In this document: positions 56,429 through 64,000 of the stretch, one piece after another
How positions within the stretch are numbered: position 1 is the stretch's first letter
Layout: every line of letters begins with the position of its first letter
Assembly (NCBI RefSeq): GCF_014637405.1
Contig: NZ_BMEY01000017.1
Coordinates: 22,041 to 86,040 of the forward strand
From: Ornithinibacillus halotolerans
Lineage (GTDB): Bacteria; Bacillota; Bacilli; Bacillales; Amphibacillaceae
DNA length: 64,000 nucleotides
Direction: 5' to 3'
Position numbers and translations under genes: made by a program
The notes under the pieces: model-generated
Seen by the model: the letters and a program-made list of their open reading frames with translations, nothing else
Databases searched by the model: none
Told to the model about the DNA's origin: nothing

Positions 56429-57223
56429 ATGAACAATCATGAAATAGACTACAAATTATACGGGGATGATATGCAATTTGTAGAAGTGGAACTTGACCCA
56501 AGTGAAACTGTAATTGCGGAAGCAGGAAGCTTAATGATGATGGATGACCAGATTCAAATGGAAACAATATTTGGAGATGGATCAAGCCAAAGCGGTGGAC
56601 TAATGGGCAAGTTGCTTGGAGCTGGAAAACGAGTACTTACCGGGGAGAGTTTATTTATAACAACTTTTACAAATGTTGGTATGGGAAAAAGGCATGTTTC
56701 ATTTGCTTCTCCTTATCCTGGTAAAATTATTCCCATGGACCTAAGTGAATTAGATGGGAAATTAATTTGCCAAAAGGATTCTTTTCTCGCTGCAGCTAAA
56801 GGTGTAGCTGTTGGGATTGAATTTCAAAGAAGATTAGGAACTGGCTTCTTTGGCGGCGAAGGATTTATTATGCAAAAACTAGAAGGGGATGGCATGGCAT
56901 TCGTCCATGCTGGTGGTACCATTCATAAACGGGAACTTCAGCCTGGTGAATCTATACGTGTGGATACAGGTTGCCTTGTCGCGATGACGGGTAATGTAGA
57001 CTACAACATAGAATTCGTTGGTGGAATAAAAACTGCGCTATTCGGTGGCGAAGGATTATTCTTTGCAACTTTAAAAGGTCCAGGTACGGTGTGGATTCAG
57101 TCCTTACCATTTTCAAGACTTGCAAGTAGAATATTTGCAGCTGCCCCTGAACGTGGAGGTTCCAAAGGAGAAGGTAGCGTCGCAGGCGGATTATTCGATT
57201 TATTTGGCGGGGATAGAAAATAG
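56429..57223 (+). CDS. AIM24/TIGR00266-family protein
   Basis: 264-residue protein of the AIM24 beta-roll family. Landmarks: [20 protein letters not shown], the tandem beta-strand repeat, [20 protein letters not shown] and the C-terminal Gly-rich tail. The N-terminal [20 protein letters not shown] is typical. Function in bacteria is not established. ATG behind TAGGAGG. Confidence 0.85.
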   Translation: MNNHEIDYKLYGDDMQFVEVELDPSETVIAEAGSLMMMDDQIQMETIFGDGSSQSGGLMGKLLGAGKRVLTGESLFITTFTNVGMGKRHVSFASPYPGKIIPMDLSELDGKLICQKDSFLAAAKGVAVGIEFQRRLGTGFFGGEGFIMQKLEGDGMAFVHAGGTIHKRELQPGESIRVDTGCLVAMTGNVDYNIEFVGGIKTALFGGEGLFFATLKGPGTVWIQSLPFSRLASRIFAAAPERGGSKGEGSVAGGLFDLFGGDRK

Positions 57224-57228
57224 TAATT

Positions 57229-57260
57229 GAAAAGGACTGTCTCTAAGTACAGTCCTTTTC
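57229..57260. terminator. Bidirectional terminator of the AIM24 gene and yitT-type gene
   Basis: 12-bp stem GAAAAGGACTGT/ACAGTCCTTTTC with an 8-nt loop. Confidence 0.9.
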
Positions 57261-57264
57261 TACT

Positions 57265-58128
57265 TTACAGCTTCTGCCCATAATACTTATCCAACGTAAA
57301 TCCTCTTCCTAAAATTTCAGAGGCATTGAGGAAGATAACAAAAGCATCCGAAACTTCTTGCTGAAGCTTTCCTTTTAATTTAACTGCTTCTTGTTGTTCA
57401 GCGACACAAAGTATTAAAGTTTTATCTTTATTTGAGAAGCCACCTACAGATCTCACTTTAGTTAAGCCACGGTCGATTTCCGTACGAATAATTTCTTGAA
57501 CCTTCTTCTCCTCCTCTGTAATAATAACAATTAGTTTAGACGAGGAAGTCCTTAATTGAACAAAATCAATCGCTTTACTAGAAATATAAATGGCCATTAA
57601 TGCAAAAAGGGTTAATTCAAGGCTAAATACAAAGATGGAAGAAATAACTACAACTCCATCTACAATTAATTGTGTATAGCCACTAGATTTACCAGTAAAT
57701 TTCTTTAAAATTTGTGCAATGGAAGCTGTTCCACCTGTTGACCCCTTTCCAAGGTATACTATGCCAAGGCCAACACCAAGGATAATTCCTCCATATAGTG
57801 CTCCTAAGAAAGGATTTGTTATAGTAATTGGAGTATTTGAAGTCAAGCCTATCATGAAGGGAACCCAGAATGTTCCAACAAGTGTTTTCCCACCGAAGTC
57901 CTTCCCAAGTACTATCCAACCAATAATAAAGATAGGAATATTTATTACAAATTGTGTAGCAGCTGGGCTAAAACCAAAAAGTTCATATAATACGGTACTT
58001 ACTCCTGAGATACCGCCTGCAGCAAGTTTTGATGGTAATAAAAAGACGTTATATGCCAACGCTACTAAAGTAGCCCCAAAAATAACTAGTGCATATTCTT
58101 TCCATAATTTCCCACGATGTGAACTCAT
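57265..58128 (-). CDS. YitT-family membrane protein
   Basis: 287-residue protein with about five N-terminal TM helices (to about 175) and a C-terminal soluble DUF2179 domain (KLIVIITEEEKKVQEIIRTE; RGLTKVRSVGGFSNKDKTL). Typical family stretch FLLPSKLAAGGISGVSTVLY. Function not established; it may bind a small ligand at the membrane. ATG behind GAAAGGAAG. Confidence 0.9.
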   Translation of the reverse strand: MSSHRGKLWKEYALVIFGATLVALAYNVFLLPSKLAAGGISGVSTVLYELFGFSPAATQFVINIPIFIIGWIVLGKDFGGKTLVGTFWVPFMIGLTSNTPITITNPFLGALYGGIILGVGLGIVYLGKGSTGGTASIAQILKKFTGKSSGYTQLIVDGVVVISSIFVFSLELTLFALMAIYISSKAIDFVQLRTSSSKLIVIITEEEKKVQEIIRTEIDRGLTKVRSVGGFSNKDKTLILCVAEQQEAVKLKGKLQQEVSDAFVIFLNASEILGRGFTLDKYYGQKL

Positions 58129-58373
58129 ATATTTGCTTCCTTTCTATGTGAACAAGCAAATTATATTTTATCATAGCTTGGAATTGAATTGAATACACTT
58201 GATTATGTCGCTATAACTGATGGAAACTAACAGTCTAACCATACTTTCCCAATAGAAATAACTGGAAATTTGCTTGATATGTAGTTTAATTTACGTTAAA
58301 ATCATAACTTGACGACTTTCCAATTGGAAAGAGTTTAAAAATCTAGGAAGCAATAAAAGATGGGGTGAATACG

Positions 58374-60362
58374 ATGAAAAAAATATTAACATCTAAAATG
58401 TCCTTCTTTTTTGTAGCCGTACTCTTACTCTGGTTAAAAACATATCTGATTTATACAACAGAATTCAATTTAGATATTAAAAATGAAATACAGGAATTTT
58501 TATTATTCTTTAATCCATTAAGCTCTGCATTAATCTTCTTAGGAATAGCACTATTTGCAAAAGGAAAAAGAGTTGGATTTTGGATAATACTAATTGACGC
58601 TTTAATGAGTCTACTAATATATGCAAATGTTGTCTTCTATCGTTTCAATAATGACTACATTACACTTCCGACTCTAACTCAAACTGACAACTTTGGGAGC
58701 TTAGGAAGTAGTATTGCCAGTCTTGTACAGTGGACAGACATTGTTTATGCATTAGATGTGGTTATTCTAATTGCATTATTCATCTGGTTCCACAAAGGAT
58801 GGTCTACAGATAGAATTAGCCGCAGAAAGCCTATATTAATCCTTATTATTGGTCTAATTGCATTTTCATTTAATCTAAGTTTGGCAGAGTCAGACCGACC
58901 AGAACTACTAAAAAGGACATTTGATCGAAATTATATTGTTAAGTATTTAGGAATATACAATTTTGCAATTTATGATGCAATCCAAAATGTAAAAACATCA
59001 TCACAGCGTGTATTAGCTGATAGTGATGACATTACAGAAATTGAGAACTATACAAAAAATAAATTTGCTGAACCAAATCCAGAATTATTTGGTGTTGCAA
59101 AAGGTAAGAACATTATAAAGATACACTTAGAGTCATTTCAAACTTTTCTTATAAATTACGAGTTGCATGGTGAAGAGGTAACTCCATTTCTTAACTCGCT
59201 TGTAAATGATCCTGAACTCGGGTTCACGTATTTTGATAACATTTTCCATCAAACTGAACAAGGTAAAACAGCCGATGCTGAATTAATTACCGATAATTCT
59301 ATTTACGGTTTACCACAAGGTTCCGCATTTGTTACAAGAGGAACAAATACGTATCAATCACTACCAGCAATCTTAAATCAACAACAAGGTTACACATCAG
59401 CAATTTTCCATGGTGATTATAAATCGTTCTGGAATCGTGATGAAGTTTATAAACAATTTGGTATTGATGTATACTTTGACGCAAGCTATTACAATATGAC
59501 AGAAGAAAATGTCATTAACTATGGTCTATTGGATAAGCCTTTCTTTAAAGAGTCTATCCCGATGCTTGAATCACTTGACGAACCATTCTATGCCCATATG
59601 ATGACATTAACTCACCATCATCCATATATCGTACCTGAGGAATTAGCGACAATCGCACCTGCCGAAACAGGCGATAAATCGGTTGACACGTATTTCCAAA
59701 CAGCAAGATATTTGGACGAATCCTTAGAACAATTCTTTAATGATTTAAAAGAAGCTGGTCTATATGAGGATTCTGTTATTTTCTTATATGGTGACCACTA
59801 TGGTATTTCTAAAAACCATAACCGGGCAATGAAAGAAATTATTGGTGAAGAAATTACACCATTTAAGAATGCCCAATTACAGCGAGTTCCATTCATTATA
59901 AAAATTCCTGGTGTGGAAAGCATGGGAACTGTGCATAAATACGGTGGACTAATCGATATTATGCCTACCCTACTACACTTACAAGGAATTCACGGTCAGG
60001 ATTATATTCAATTCGGAACAGACTTATTCTCAGAAGGTCATAAAGAGTATGTACCTTTCCGTAATGGTGATTATATCACCCCTGAATATAGTGTTGTCTC
60101 AGGAACTTATTATGATAATGAAACTGGTGAAGAAATTGAACCAACTGAGGAAATGTTAAAAATGAAAGATGAAGTTCTCCATGAACTCGAGCTTTCCGAT
60201 AAATTATTAAATGGTGATTTATTACGTTTCTATTCTCCAAACGAAGCATGGAAACCAGTGGATCCGTCACAATATCGATATGGTAATGAGACTGGTGTCC
60301 CATTCCAAGCTGAAGAACCGGATGAACCAGTTGATACAACTAAACCACATTTAGAACAATAA
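58374..60362 (+). CDS. ltaS: Lipoteichoic acid synthase LtaS-type
   Basis: 662-residue membrane phosphoglycerol transferase that polymerises lipoteichoic acid. Five N-terminal TM helices reach about residue 180, then a linker with a possible signal-peptidase site RVLA/DSDD, then the extracellular sulfatase domain. Metal and catalytic residues: Glu in IIKIHLESFQTF, catalytic Thr in EQGKTADAELITDNS, and LTHHHPYI and YGDHYGIS. I use the ATG behind GGGGTG; the GTG of that site is not the start. Paralogs YfnI, YqgS and YvgJ exist in B. subtilis, so the exact role is uncertain. Confidence 0.9.
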   Translation: MKKILTSKMSFFFVAVLLLWLKTYLIYTTEFNLDIKNEIQEFLLFFNPLSSALIFLGIALFAKGKRVGFWIILIDALMSLLIYANVVFYRFNNDYITLPTLTQTDNFGSLGSSIASLVQWTDIVYALDVVILIALFIWFHKGWSTDRISRRKPILILIIGLIAFSFNLSLAESDRPELLKRTFDRNYIVKYLGIYNFAIYDAIQNVKTSSQRVLADSDDITEIENYTKNKFAEPNPELFGVAKGKNIIKIHLESFQTFLINYELHGEEVTPFLNSLVNDPELGFTYFDNIFHQTEQGKTADAELITDNSIYGLPQGSAFVTRGTNTYQSLPAILNQQQGYTSAIFHGDYKSFWNRDEVYKQFGIDVYFDASYYNMTEENVINYGLLDKPFFKESIPMLESLDEPFYAHMMTLTHHHPYIVPEELATIAPAETGDKSVDTYFQTARYLDESLEQFFNDLKEAGLYEDSVIFLYGDHYGISKNHNRAMKEIIGEEITPFKNAQLQRVPFIIKIPGVESMGTVHKYGGLIDIMPTLLHLQGIHGQDYIQFGTDLFSEGHKEYVPFRNGDYITPEYSVVSGTYYDNETGEEIEPTEEMLKMKDEVLHELELSDKLLNGDLLRFYSPNEAWKPVDPSQYRYGNETGVPFQAEEPDEPVDTTKPHLEQ

Positions 60363-60368
60363 TATGTT

Positions 60369-60416
60369 AAACGAGTAATTGTAAGGGAAAATTTCCTTTC
60401 AATTACTCGTTTTTTA
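60369..60416 (+). terminator. ltaS terminator
   Basis: 13-bp stem AAACGAGTAATTG/CAATTACTCGTTT with inner AAGG/CCTT pair, then T-run. Confidence 0.9.
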
Positions 60417-60469
60417 AATTAAAGGTTCGTTCATACTAAAATCGAATACTCCAGAAAGAGGTGAAAGTT

Positions 60470-60649
60470 ATGGGACGCGGTGACCATAATCGAGCAACTG
60501 GTAAAAATCATTTAGCTCAAACTCCTAAAAGTCAATTAGCCAATTCAGATGGTTTTGATGTAGAGTATTCAGAAGAACTTGCTGATCATGATGATAAGGT
60601 AGCACAAGCACGTAGTAATGCTGCTGAAAGACGAGTAAGAGGACAATAA
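60470..60649 (+). CDS. YfhD-family small protein
   Basis: 59-residue acidic, charged protein (MGRGDHNRATGKNHLAQTPK; EYSEELADHDDKVAQARSNA). The EYSxELAD and AQARxNAA patterns match the YfhD family of Bacillus, whose role is not known. ATG behind AAAGAGGTG; a Met three codons upstream lies in that site. Confidence 0.82.
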   Translation: MGRGDHNRATGKNHLAQTPKSQLANSDGFDVEYSEELADHDDKVAQARSNAAERRVRGQ

Positions 60650-60651
60650 TA

Positions 60652-60680
60652 TGGACTGGCCCTTCAACTAGGGCCAGCCA
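60652..60680 (+). terminator. GC-rich hairpin after the YfhD gene, weak terminator
   Basis: CTGGCCCT/AGGGCCAG stem (60656-60663 with 60670-60677) extended past a bulged A by TGG/CCA. No T-run follows; instead a C-rich pyrimidine tract starts at 60690. Confidence 0.45.
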
Positions 60681-60792
60681 TCCTCCATTCCCCCTTCCCC
60701 CCCCTATTTTCCGTACAACTCACCAAGAATCTCGTTTTCCATTGCACACAAATGACTACTCTTATACAATATTAAGAAGTGAGGTGTCCTAA

Positions 60793-61239
60793 ATGAGCAA
60801 AAAGAATGTAGAAGATTATCTAACTGAAGGGATTTATGGTGTTCGACTGCCAAAGCAAGAAGAGCGTGACTATTTTCTTGGTACACTGCGAGAAAGAATT
60901 GTTCTTGCTTTAACTAAAGGACAAGTAATGTCAGATAAAGGATTAGCTAAACTTGAAGAATCAATGCAAGAAAATAGAAATGCAAAATTGCTGTTCAATG
61001 GCGATATTTCCTCTCGCTTCCTTACAGCAGAAAAGAATTTAGCTAATAAATATAATATCCCATATACAGTAGTAACAAATGAAGAGATTGAAACCGATAT
61101 AGGGGCTGTTTTAGCCTATGACTATGCGATAGATAAAGAAGAGATATTTATGAAGGAAGATGATCCTGTCAGCGAGAAAAAGCCACAAAACGAAAACAAG
61201 AAATCATCTATCTTTTCTAAGCTAAAGAGTTTCTTCTAA
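60793..61239 (+). CDS. YueI-family (DUF1694) protein
   Basis: 148-residue cytoplasmic protein. The pattern MSKKNVEDYLTEGIYGVRLPK, GTLRERIVLALTKGQVM and the basic C-terminus KKSSIFSKLKSFF fits YueI. The family resembles ribosomal L7Ae-like folds but no function is assigned. ATG behind GTGAGGTG. Confidence 0.82.
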   Translation: MSKKNVEDYLTEGIYGVRLPKQEERDYFLGTLRERIVLALTKGQVMSDKGLAKLEESMQENRNAKLLFNGDISSRFLTAEKNLANKYNIPYTVVTNEEIETDIGAVLAYDYAIDKEEIFMKEDDPVSEKKPQNENKKSSIFSKLKSFF

Positions 61240-61293
61240 GGTAAACGTATAAAAATTGATACTGGCTTGATACTAACGGTGGAGGTGTGTAAA

Positions 61294-61539
61294 ATGGCAC
61301 AAAAATATCGCTGTCCAAACTGCAAAACAAACCGCTCCCGCTTTAATATTATTGAGCAAGTTGCAAAACCAGTTAAGTTAGACCCACAGACCGGAGATAT
61401 CATAAATGATTATGAAAATAGTGTGATCGAACCATTCCATACATTATATAATGGTCCAAAGTACCGTATACAATGTGGATCTTGTGGACTTATAGAAGAT
61501 GAAAATACATTTATAAAATTTGGAGAACGGCCATTATAA
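61294..61539 (+). CDS. Small zinc-ribbon protein, 81 aa
   Basis: Two CxxC knuckles, [10 protein letters not shown] near residue 7 and [10 protein letters not shown] near residue 61, with a linker of about 50 residues. This suggests a zinc ribbon. I do not recognise a named function; similar small proteins are common in Bacilli. ATG behind GGAGGTG. Own terminator. Confidence 0.75.
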   Translation: MAQKYRCPNCKTNRSRFNIIEQVAKPVKLDPQTGDIINDYENSVIEPFHTLYNGPKYRIQCGSCGLIEDENTFIKFGERPL

Positions 61540-61567
61540 AACCACAGCTTCTAGCCTGTGGTTTTTA
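61538..61567 (+). terminator. Terminator of the zinc-ribbon gene
   Basis: 10-bp stem AAAACCACAG/CTGTGGTTTT overlapping the stop codon, then T-run. Confidence 0.9.
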
Positions 61568-61644
61568 ATTATTAATAAAGGGCGACAAAATCTCAAAGTT
61601 TTTGTTAAACTATAACGGTGGCTTTTTTAAAAAATAAACTTACC

Positions 61645-61673
61645 TTTACACATAGAAACCGTTTTCATATAAT
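61645..61673 (+). promoter_or_regulatory. Promoter of the acetoacetyl-CoA synthetase gene
   Basis: -35 TTTACA (61645-61650), exactly 17-bp spacer, -10 TATAAT (61668-61673). The spacer contains the cre site. Confidence 0.85.
61654..61667. promoter_or_regulatory. cre site in the promoter spacer
   Basis: AGAAACCGTTTTCA matches TGWAANCGNTNWCA at all positions except the first. Bound CcpA would cover both promoter boxes, predicting repression on preferred sugars. Confidence 0.75.
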
Positions 61674-61708
61674 AAAGTTAATTATGAATTTTTAGGGGGA
61701 GGAGTTTT

Positions 61709-63694
61709 ATGAGACAAATTGAAGAAGGCAGCTTACTTTGGACACCAAGTGCTGAACGGATAAATAATGCCAACATTATGTCATATATGAACTGGTTAAA
61801 AGATAAAAAAGGACTCTCCTTTCAAAATTATTCTTCACTCTGGGAATGGTCAATAAATCATATTGAACTGTTCTGGGAATCACTGTGGGAGTATTTCAAG
61901 ATACAATCACCATCATCCTATCAGTCTGTATTATCAACCCATCAGATGCCCGGCGCAAGATGGTTTGAAGGTGCAAAAGTCAATTATGCAGAGCACATAT
62001 TTAGAAACTACAATAATAACGGTACAGCAATTATACATACTTCTGAAATTCGTACTGAAAGACATCATGTTAGTTGGAAAAAGCTTTATCAAGATACTGC
62101 CGCATTACAACAAACGTTAAAAAGTCTTGGTGTACAAGAAGGTGACCGAGTAGTTGCTTATTTACCGAATATATACGAAGCAACGGTCGCTCTTTTAGCA
62201 ACAGCTAGCTTAGGTGCAATCTGGTCTAGTGCTTCCCCTGATTTCGGTAAACAAAGTGTAATCGATCGGTTTAAACAAATCGAACCAAAAGTATTAATTA
62301 CAATTGATGGATATAAATATGGTGGGAAAGAGTTTAATCGAATGGAAGTTGTTGCAGAGATCCAATCAGAACTAGATTCACTGGAAGCAACAATCGCAAT
62401 TCCATATCTAAATGAGGATGAGCAATTTACAAGTCTTCAATCTGTATACTTATGGAAAAATGCAATAAGAGAGACGGATGAGCCAATTATATTTACACAC
62501 GTTGATTTTAATGATCCGTTATGGATATTATTTTCTTCTGGAACGACCGGTAAACCAAAACCAATCGTACATAGCCAAGGTGGTATGTTAATTGAACATT
62601 TAAAAGCATTAACTTTTCATACTGATCTACATGAAAATGATCGGTTCTTTTGGTTTACTACTACTGGTTGGATGATGTGGAATTACTTAATTGGTGGTTT
62701 ATTAACAGGGAGTACAATTATCTTATATGATGGGAATCCCGCTTACCCTAATAAGAAGATGTTATGGAAACTCGCCGAAGAAACAAAAATGACTATTTTC
62801 GGCACATCTGCAAGTTATATTACAGCATGCATGAAAGATGATTTAACACCTAAAGAAGAGTTTGACTTAACTGCACTAAAATCAATTAGTTCAACAGGTT
62901 CACCACTACCGCCAGAAGGATTCCAATGGTGTTATGATCATGTAAAAAAAGATATAACGATTGCCTCTATTAGTGGTGGGACAGATGTGTGTACCGCATT
63001 TATTCTTGGTGTTCCAATTTTGCCAGTTTATGCTGGAGAGCTGCAATGTCGAGGTCTTGGGGTTAAAATCGAAAGCTATGATGAAGATGCTACTCCTCAC
63101 GTTAATAAAGTTGGAGAACTTGTTATAACAGAACCATTCCCAGCAATGCCTATTTTCTTTTGGAATGATGTTGATGGAAGTCGTATGCACGATAGCTACT
63201 TTGATATGTATCCTGGAATATGGCGTCATGGGGATTATATTAAAATAACAGAACGTGGAACTAGTATTATTTATGGTCGCTCCGATGCAACAATTAATCG
63301 TGGTGGTATCCGTATTGGTACAAGTGAAATCTATCGAGCTGTTGATCAAGTGAAAGAGATTGAAGATAGTTTAATAGTTGACATACCAATGGAGAATGGA
63401 GAATCATACGTCCCTTTATTCGTAGTATTGAAGCCTGGTGTAAATCTTTCAAGTGAGATTATCACTAAAGTAAAAAGACAAATTAAGAATCAATGCTCAC
63501 CAAGACATGTTCCAACTGAAGTAATCCCTGTCCAAGATGTCCCTAAGACTCTTAACGGAAAGAAACTAGAGGTTCCTGTAAAGCGAATATTAATGGGCCA
63601 ACCAATTGAAAAAGTAGCCAATAAAGGAGCTCTAAGTAATCCAGAAACATTAAGTTACTTTGAAGGATTTTATAAAGAGAAATTATCTAGATAA
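61709..63694 (+). CDS. Acetoacetyl-CoA synthetase (acetoacetate--CoA ligase)
   Basis: 661-residue ANL-superfamily ligase activating acetoacetate (or a related short acid) to the CoA ester with ATP. The P-loop is ILFSSGTTGKPKPIVHSQGG, with WTTTGWMMWNY-like A4, a core GGTDVCTAF, and hinge and GRSDATINRGGIRIGTSEIY. The N-terminal ACAS-N domain and the length distinguish it from AMP-forming acyl-CoA ligases. ATG behind GGGGGAGGAG. Likely used in ketone, leucine or butyrate catabolism, consistent with the cre site. Confidence 0.93.
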   Translation: MRQIEEGSLLWTPSAERINNANIMSYMNWLKDKKGLSFQNYSSLWEWSINHIELFWESLWEYFKIQSPSSYQSVLSTHQMPGARWFEGAKVNYAEHIFRNYNNNGTAIIHTSEIRTERHHVSWKKLYQDTAALQQTLKSLGVQEGDRVVAYLPNIYEATVALLATASLGAIWSSASPDFGKQSVIDRFKQIEPKVLITIDGYKYGGKEFNRMEVVAEIQSELDSLEATIAIPYLNEDEQFTSLQSVYLWKNAIRETDEPIIFTHVDFNDPLWILFSSGTTGKPKPIVHSQGGMLIEHLKALTFHTDLHENDRFFWFTTTGWMMWNYLIGGLLTGSTIILYDGNPAYPNKKMLWKLAEETKMTIFGTSASYITACMKDDLTPKEEFDLTALKSISSTGSPLPPEGFQWCYDHVKKDITIASISGGTDVCTAFILGVPILPVYAGELQCRGLGVKIESYDEDATPHVNKVGELVITEPFPAMPIFFWNDVDGSRMHDSYFDMYPGIWRHGDYIKITERGTSIIYGRSDATINRGGIRIGTSEIYRAVDQVKEIEDSLIVDIPMENGESYVPLFVVLKPGVNLSSEIITKVKRQIKNQCSPRHVPTEVIPVQDVPKTLNGKKLEVPVKRILMGQPIEKVANKGALSNPETLSYFEGFYKEKLSR

Positions 63695-63703
63695 CACAAA
63701 AAA

Positions 63704-63767
63704 GAGTGGGACATAACAATTTCTCACAAGGGTAAAATCAAATATTAAAGGATGTGCATCTAACGCG
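63704..63767. other. Flank of repeat copy B with GAGTGGGACATAAC module
   Basis: GAGTGGGACATAAC at 63704-63717 is a variant of the GGTTGAGACATGAC module at 40118-40131 in front of repeat copy A. Nothing else is seen in this short stretch. Confidence 0.6.
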
Positions 63768-63873
63768 CCCCGGAAATATACTGCGCTTTCCGTGGGCGGC
63801 TGGTGAGCCTCCTCGTGCTTACGCACTGCGGGGTCTCACCGATGCCTTTCCTCCCACAGGAGTCTCCGTATAT
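63768..63873. repeat. GC-rich modular repeat, copy B (short form, interrupted)
   Basis: Reverse complement of copy A. It starts with the 14-bp terminus CCCCGGAAATATAC and carries the shared blocks in opposite order (GGCTGGTGAGCC, GGGGTCTCACCGATGCC, CTCCCACAGGAGTCTCC). It lacks the three stretches of copy A. It ends at GTATAT, where the terminus TTCCGGGG of copy A is replaced by the IS3 end. Confidence 0.85.
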
Positions 63874-64000
63874 GGTGGTGACCCCCAAAAGTTAGAGTTT
63901 TTATTATGCAGCTGATTGGCTGGTTTGAGTTCGGTATTGTACTGGACTTAAACCAGCTAATTTTGCTTTAATTCGTTCGTTATTGTAGTAATAAATATAT
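63873..64000 (-). mobile_element. IS3-family insertion sequence, partial
   Basis: The element end is TGGTGGTGACCCCCAAAAGT, typical of IS3/IS150-group termini. The 3' end of a transposase gene is next to it. The rest is beyond the window. It is inserted into repeat copy B. Confidence 0.8.
63904..64000 (-). CDS. IS3-family transposase orfB, C-terminal fragment at window edge
   Basis: Minus-strand frame reading YIYYYNNERIKAKLAGLSPV then QYRTQTSQSAA and stop. This is the conserved C-terminal end of the rve integrase domain of IS3-family OrfB, where YNxxRIKxKLxGLSP is the rule. The N-terminal portion lies to the right of the window, so it is not known whether the gene is intact. Confidence 0.88.
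   Translation of the reverse strand, partial: YIYYYNNERIKAKLAGLSPVQYRTQTSQSAA

Overview
This window is a chromosomal segment of a low-GC, Gram-positive, spore-forming member of the Bacillaceae. The spore coat genes (CotY/CotZ-like, CotF-like), the CssRS/HtrA secretion-stress locus, the YclNOPQ siderophore transporter, a T-box leader, TTG/GTG starts with strong AGGAGG sites and LtaS all fit this. An ectoine/hydroxyectoine uptake operon (EhuBCDA) and the overall gene content suggest a halotolerant genus such as Oceanobacillus or Virgibacillus; the genus is inference. I see no rRNA, tRNA, CRISPR array, prophage or plasmid backbone. The only clear mobile element is an IS3-family insertion cut by the right edge.

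Left part (1-14.4 kb): a trehalose operon (treP then treA, minus strand) with two TreR-type operators and a cre-like site around one sigma-A promoter; a PQQ-type sugar dehydrogenase lipoprotein; typA; a CssR/CssS two-component pair divergent from an HtrA-like protease with 11-bp phased repeats between them; a DksA/TraR-type zinc finger protein, an ElaA-like acetyltransferase, a 3-hydroxyisobutyrate dehydrogenase-like enzyme, a methyltransferase pair, a cold shock protein and trhO.

Middle part (14.4-33 kb): a polar amino acid ABC operon with an M20 amidohydrolase; proS behind a complete T-box leader; a three-gene membrane/acetyltransferase operon with a PlsY-like protein; a ring-cleaving dioxygenase under an MhqR-type operator; a 56-residue YtzI-like protein; the ehu operon with an intercistronic terminator; murB; and the Fur-controlled yclNOP and yclQ units.

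Right part (33-64 kb): mostly single housekeeping genes separated by bidirectional terminators (DsbA-like, fni, an HD hydrolase, rsgA, a deaminase, aldo/keto reductase, amidase, MCP, tag, sulfurtransferase, pepT, MFS, VanY-like peptidase, a Fur-controlled nitroreductase, ddl, coat proteins, exonuclease III, YitT, ltaS, small YfhD/YueI-type proteins, acetoacetyl-CoA synthetase). Two copies of a GC-rich, modular repeat lie at 40.17-40.50 and 63.77-63.87 kb in opposite orientation. The second copy is interrupted by the IS3 element.

The most unusual signals are the modular self-complementary repeat and its IS interruption, the phased repeats upstream of the HtrA gene, the terminator hairpin that buries candidate start codons between ehuB and ehuC, and promoters whose -35/-10 spacer is filled by an operator (treP) or a cre site (acetoacetyl-CoA synthetase). 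I found no clearly new multi-gene system; most genes belong to recognised families.
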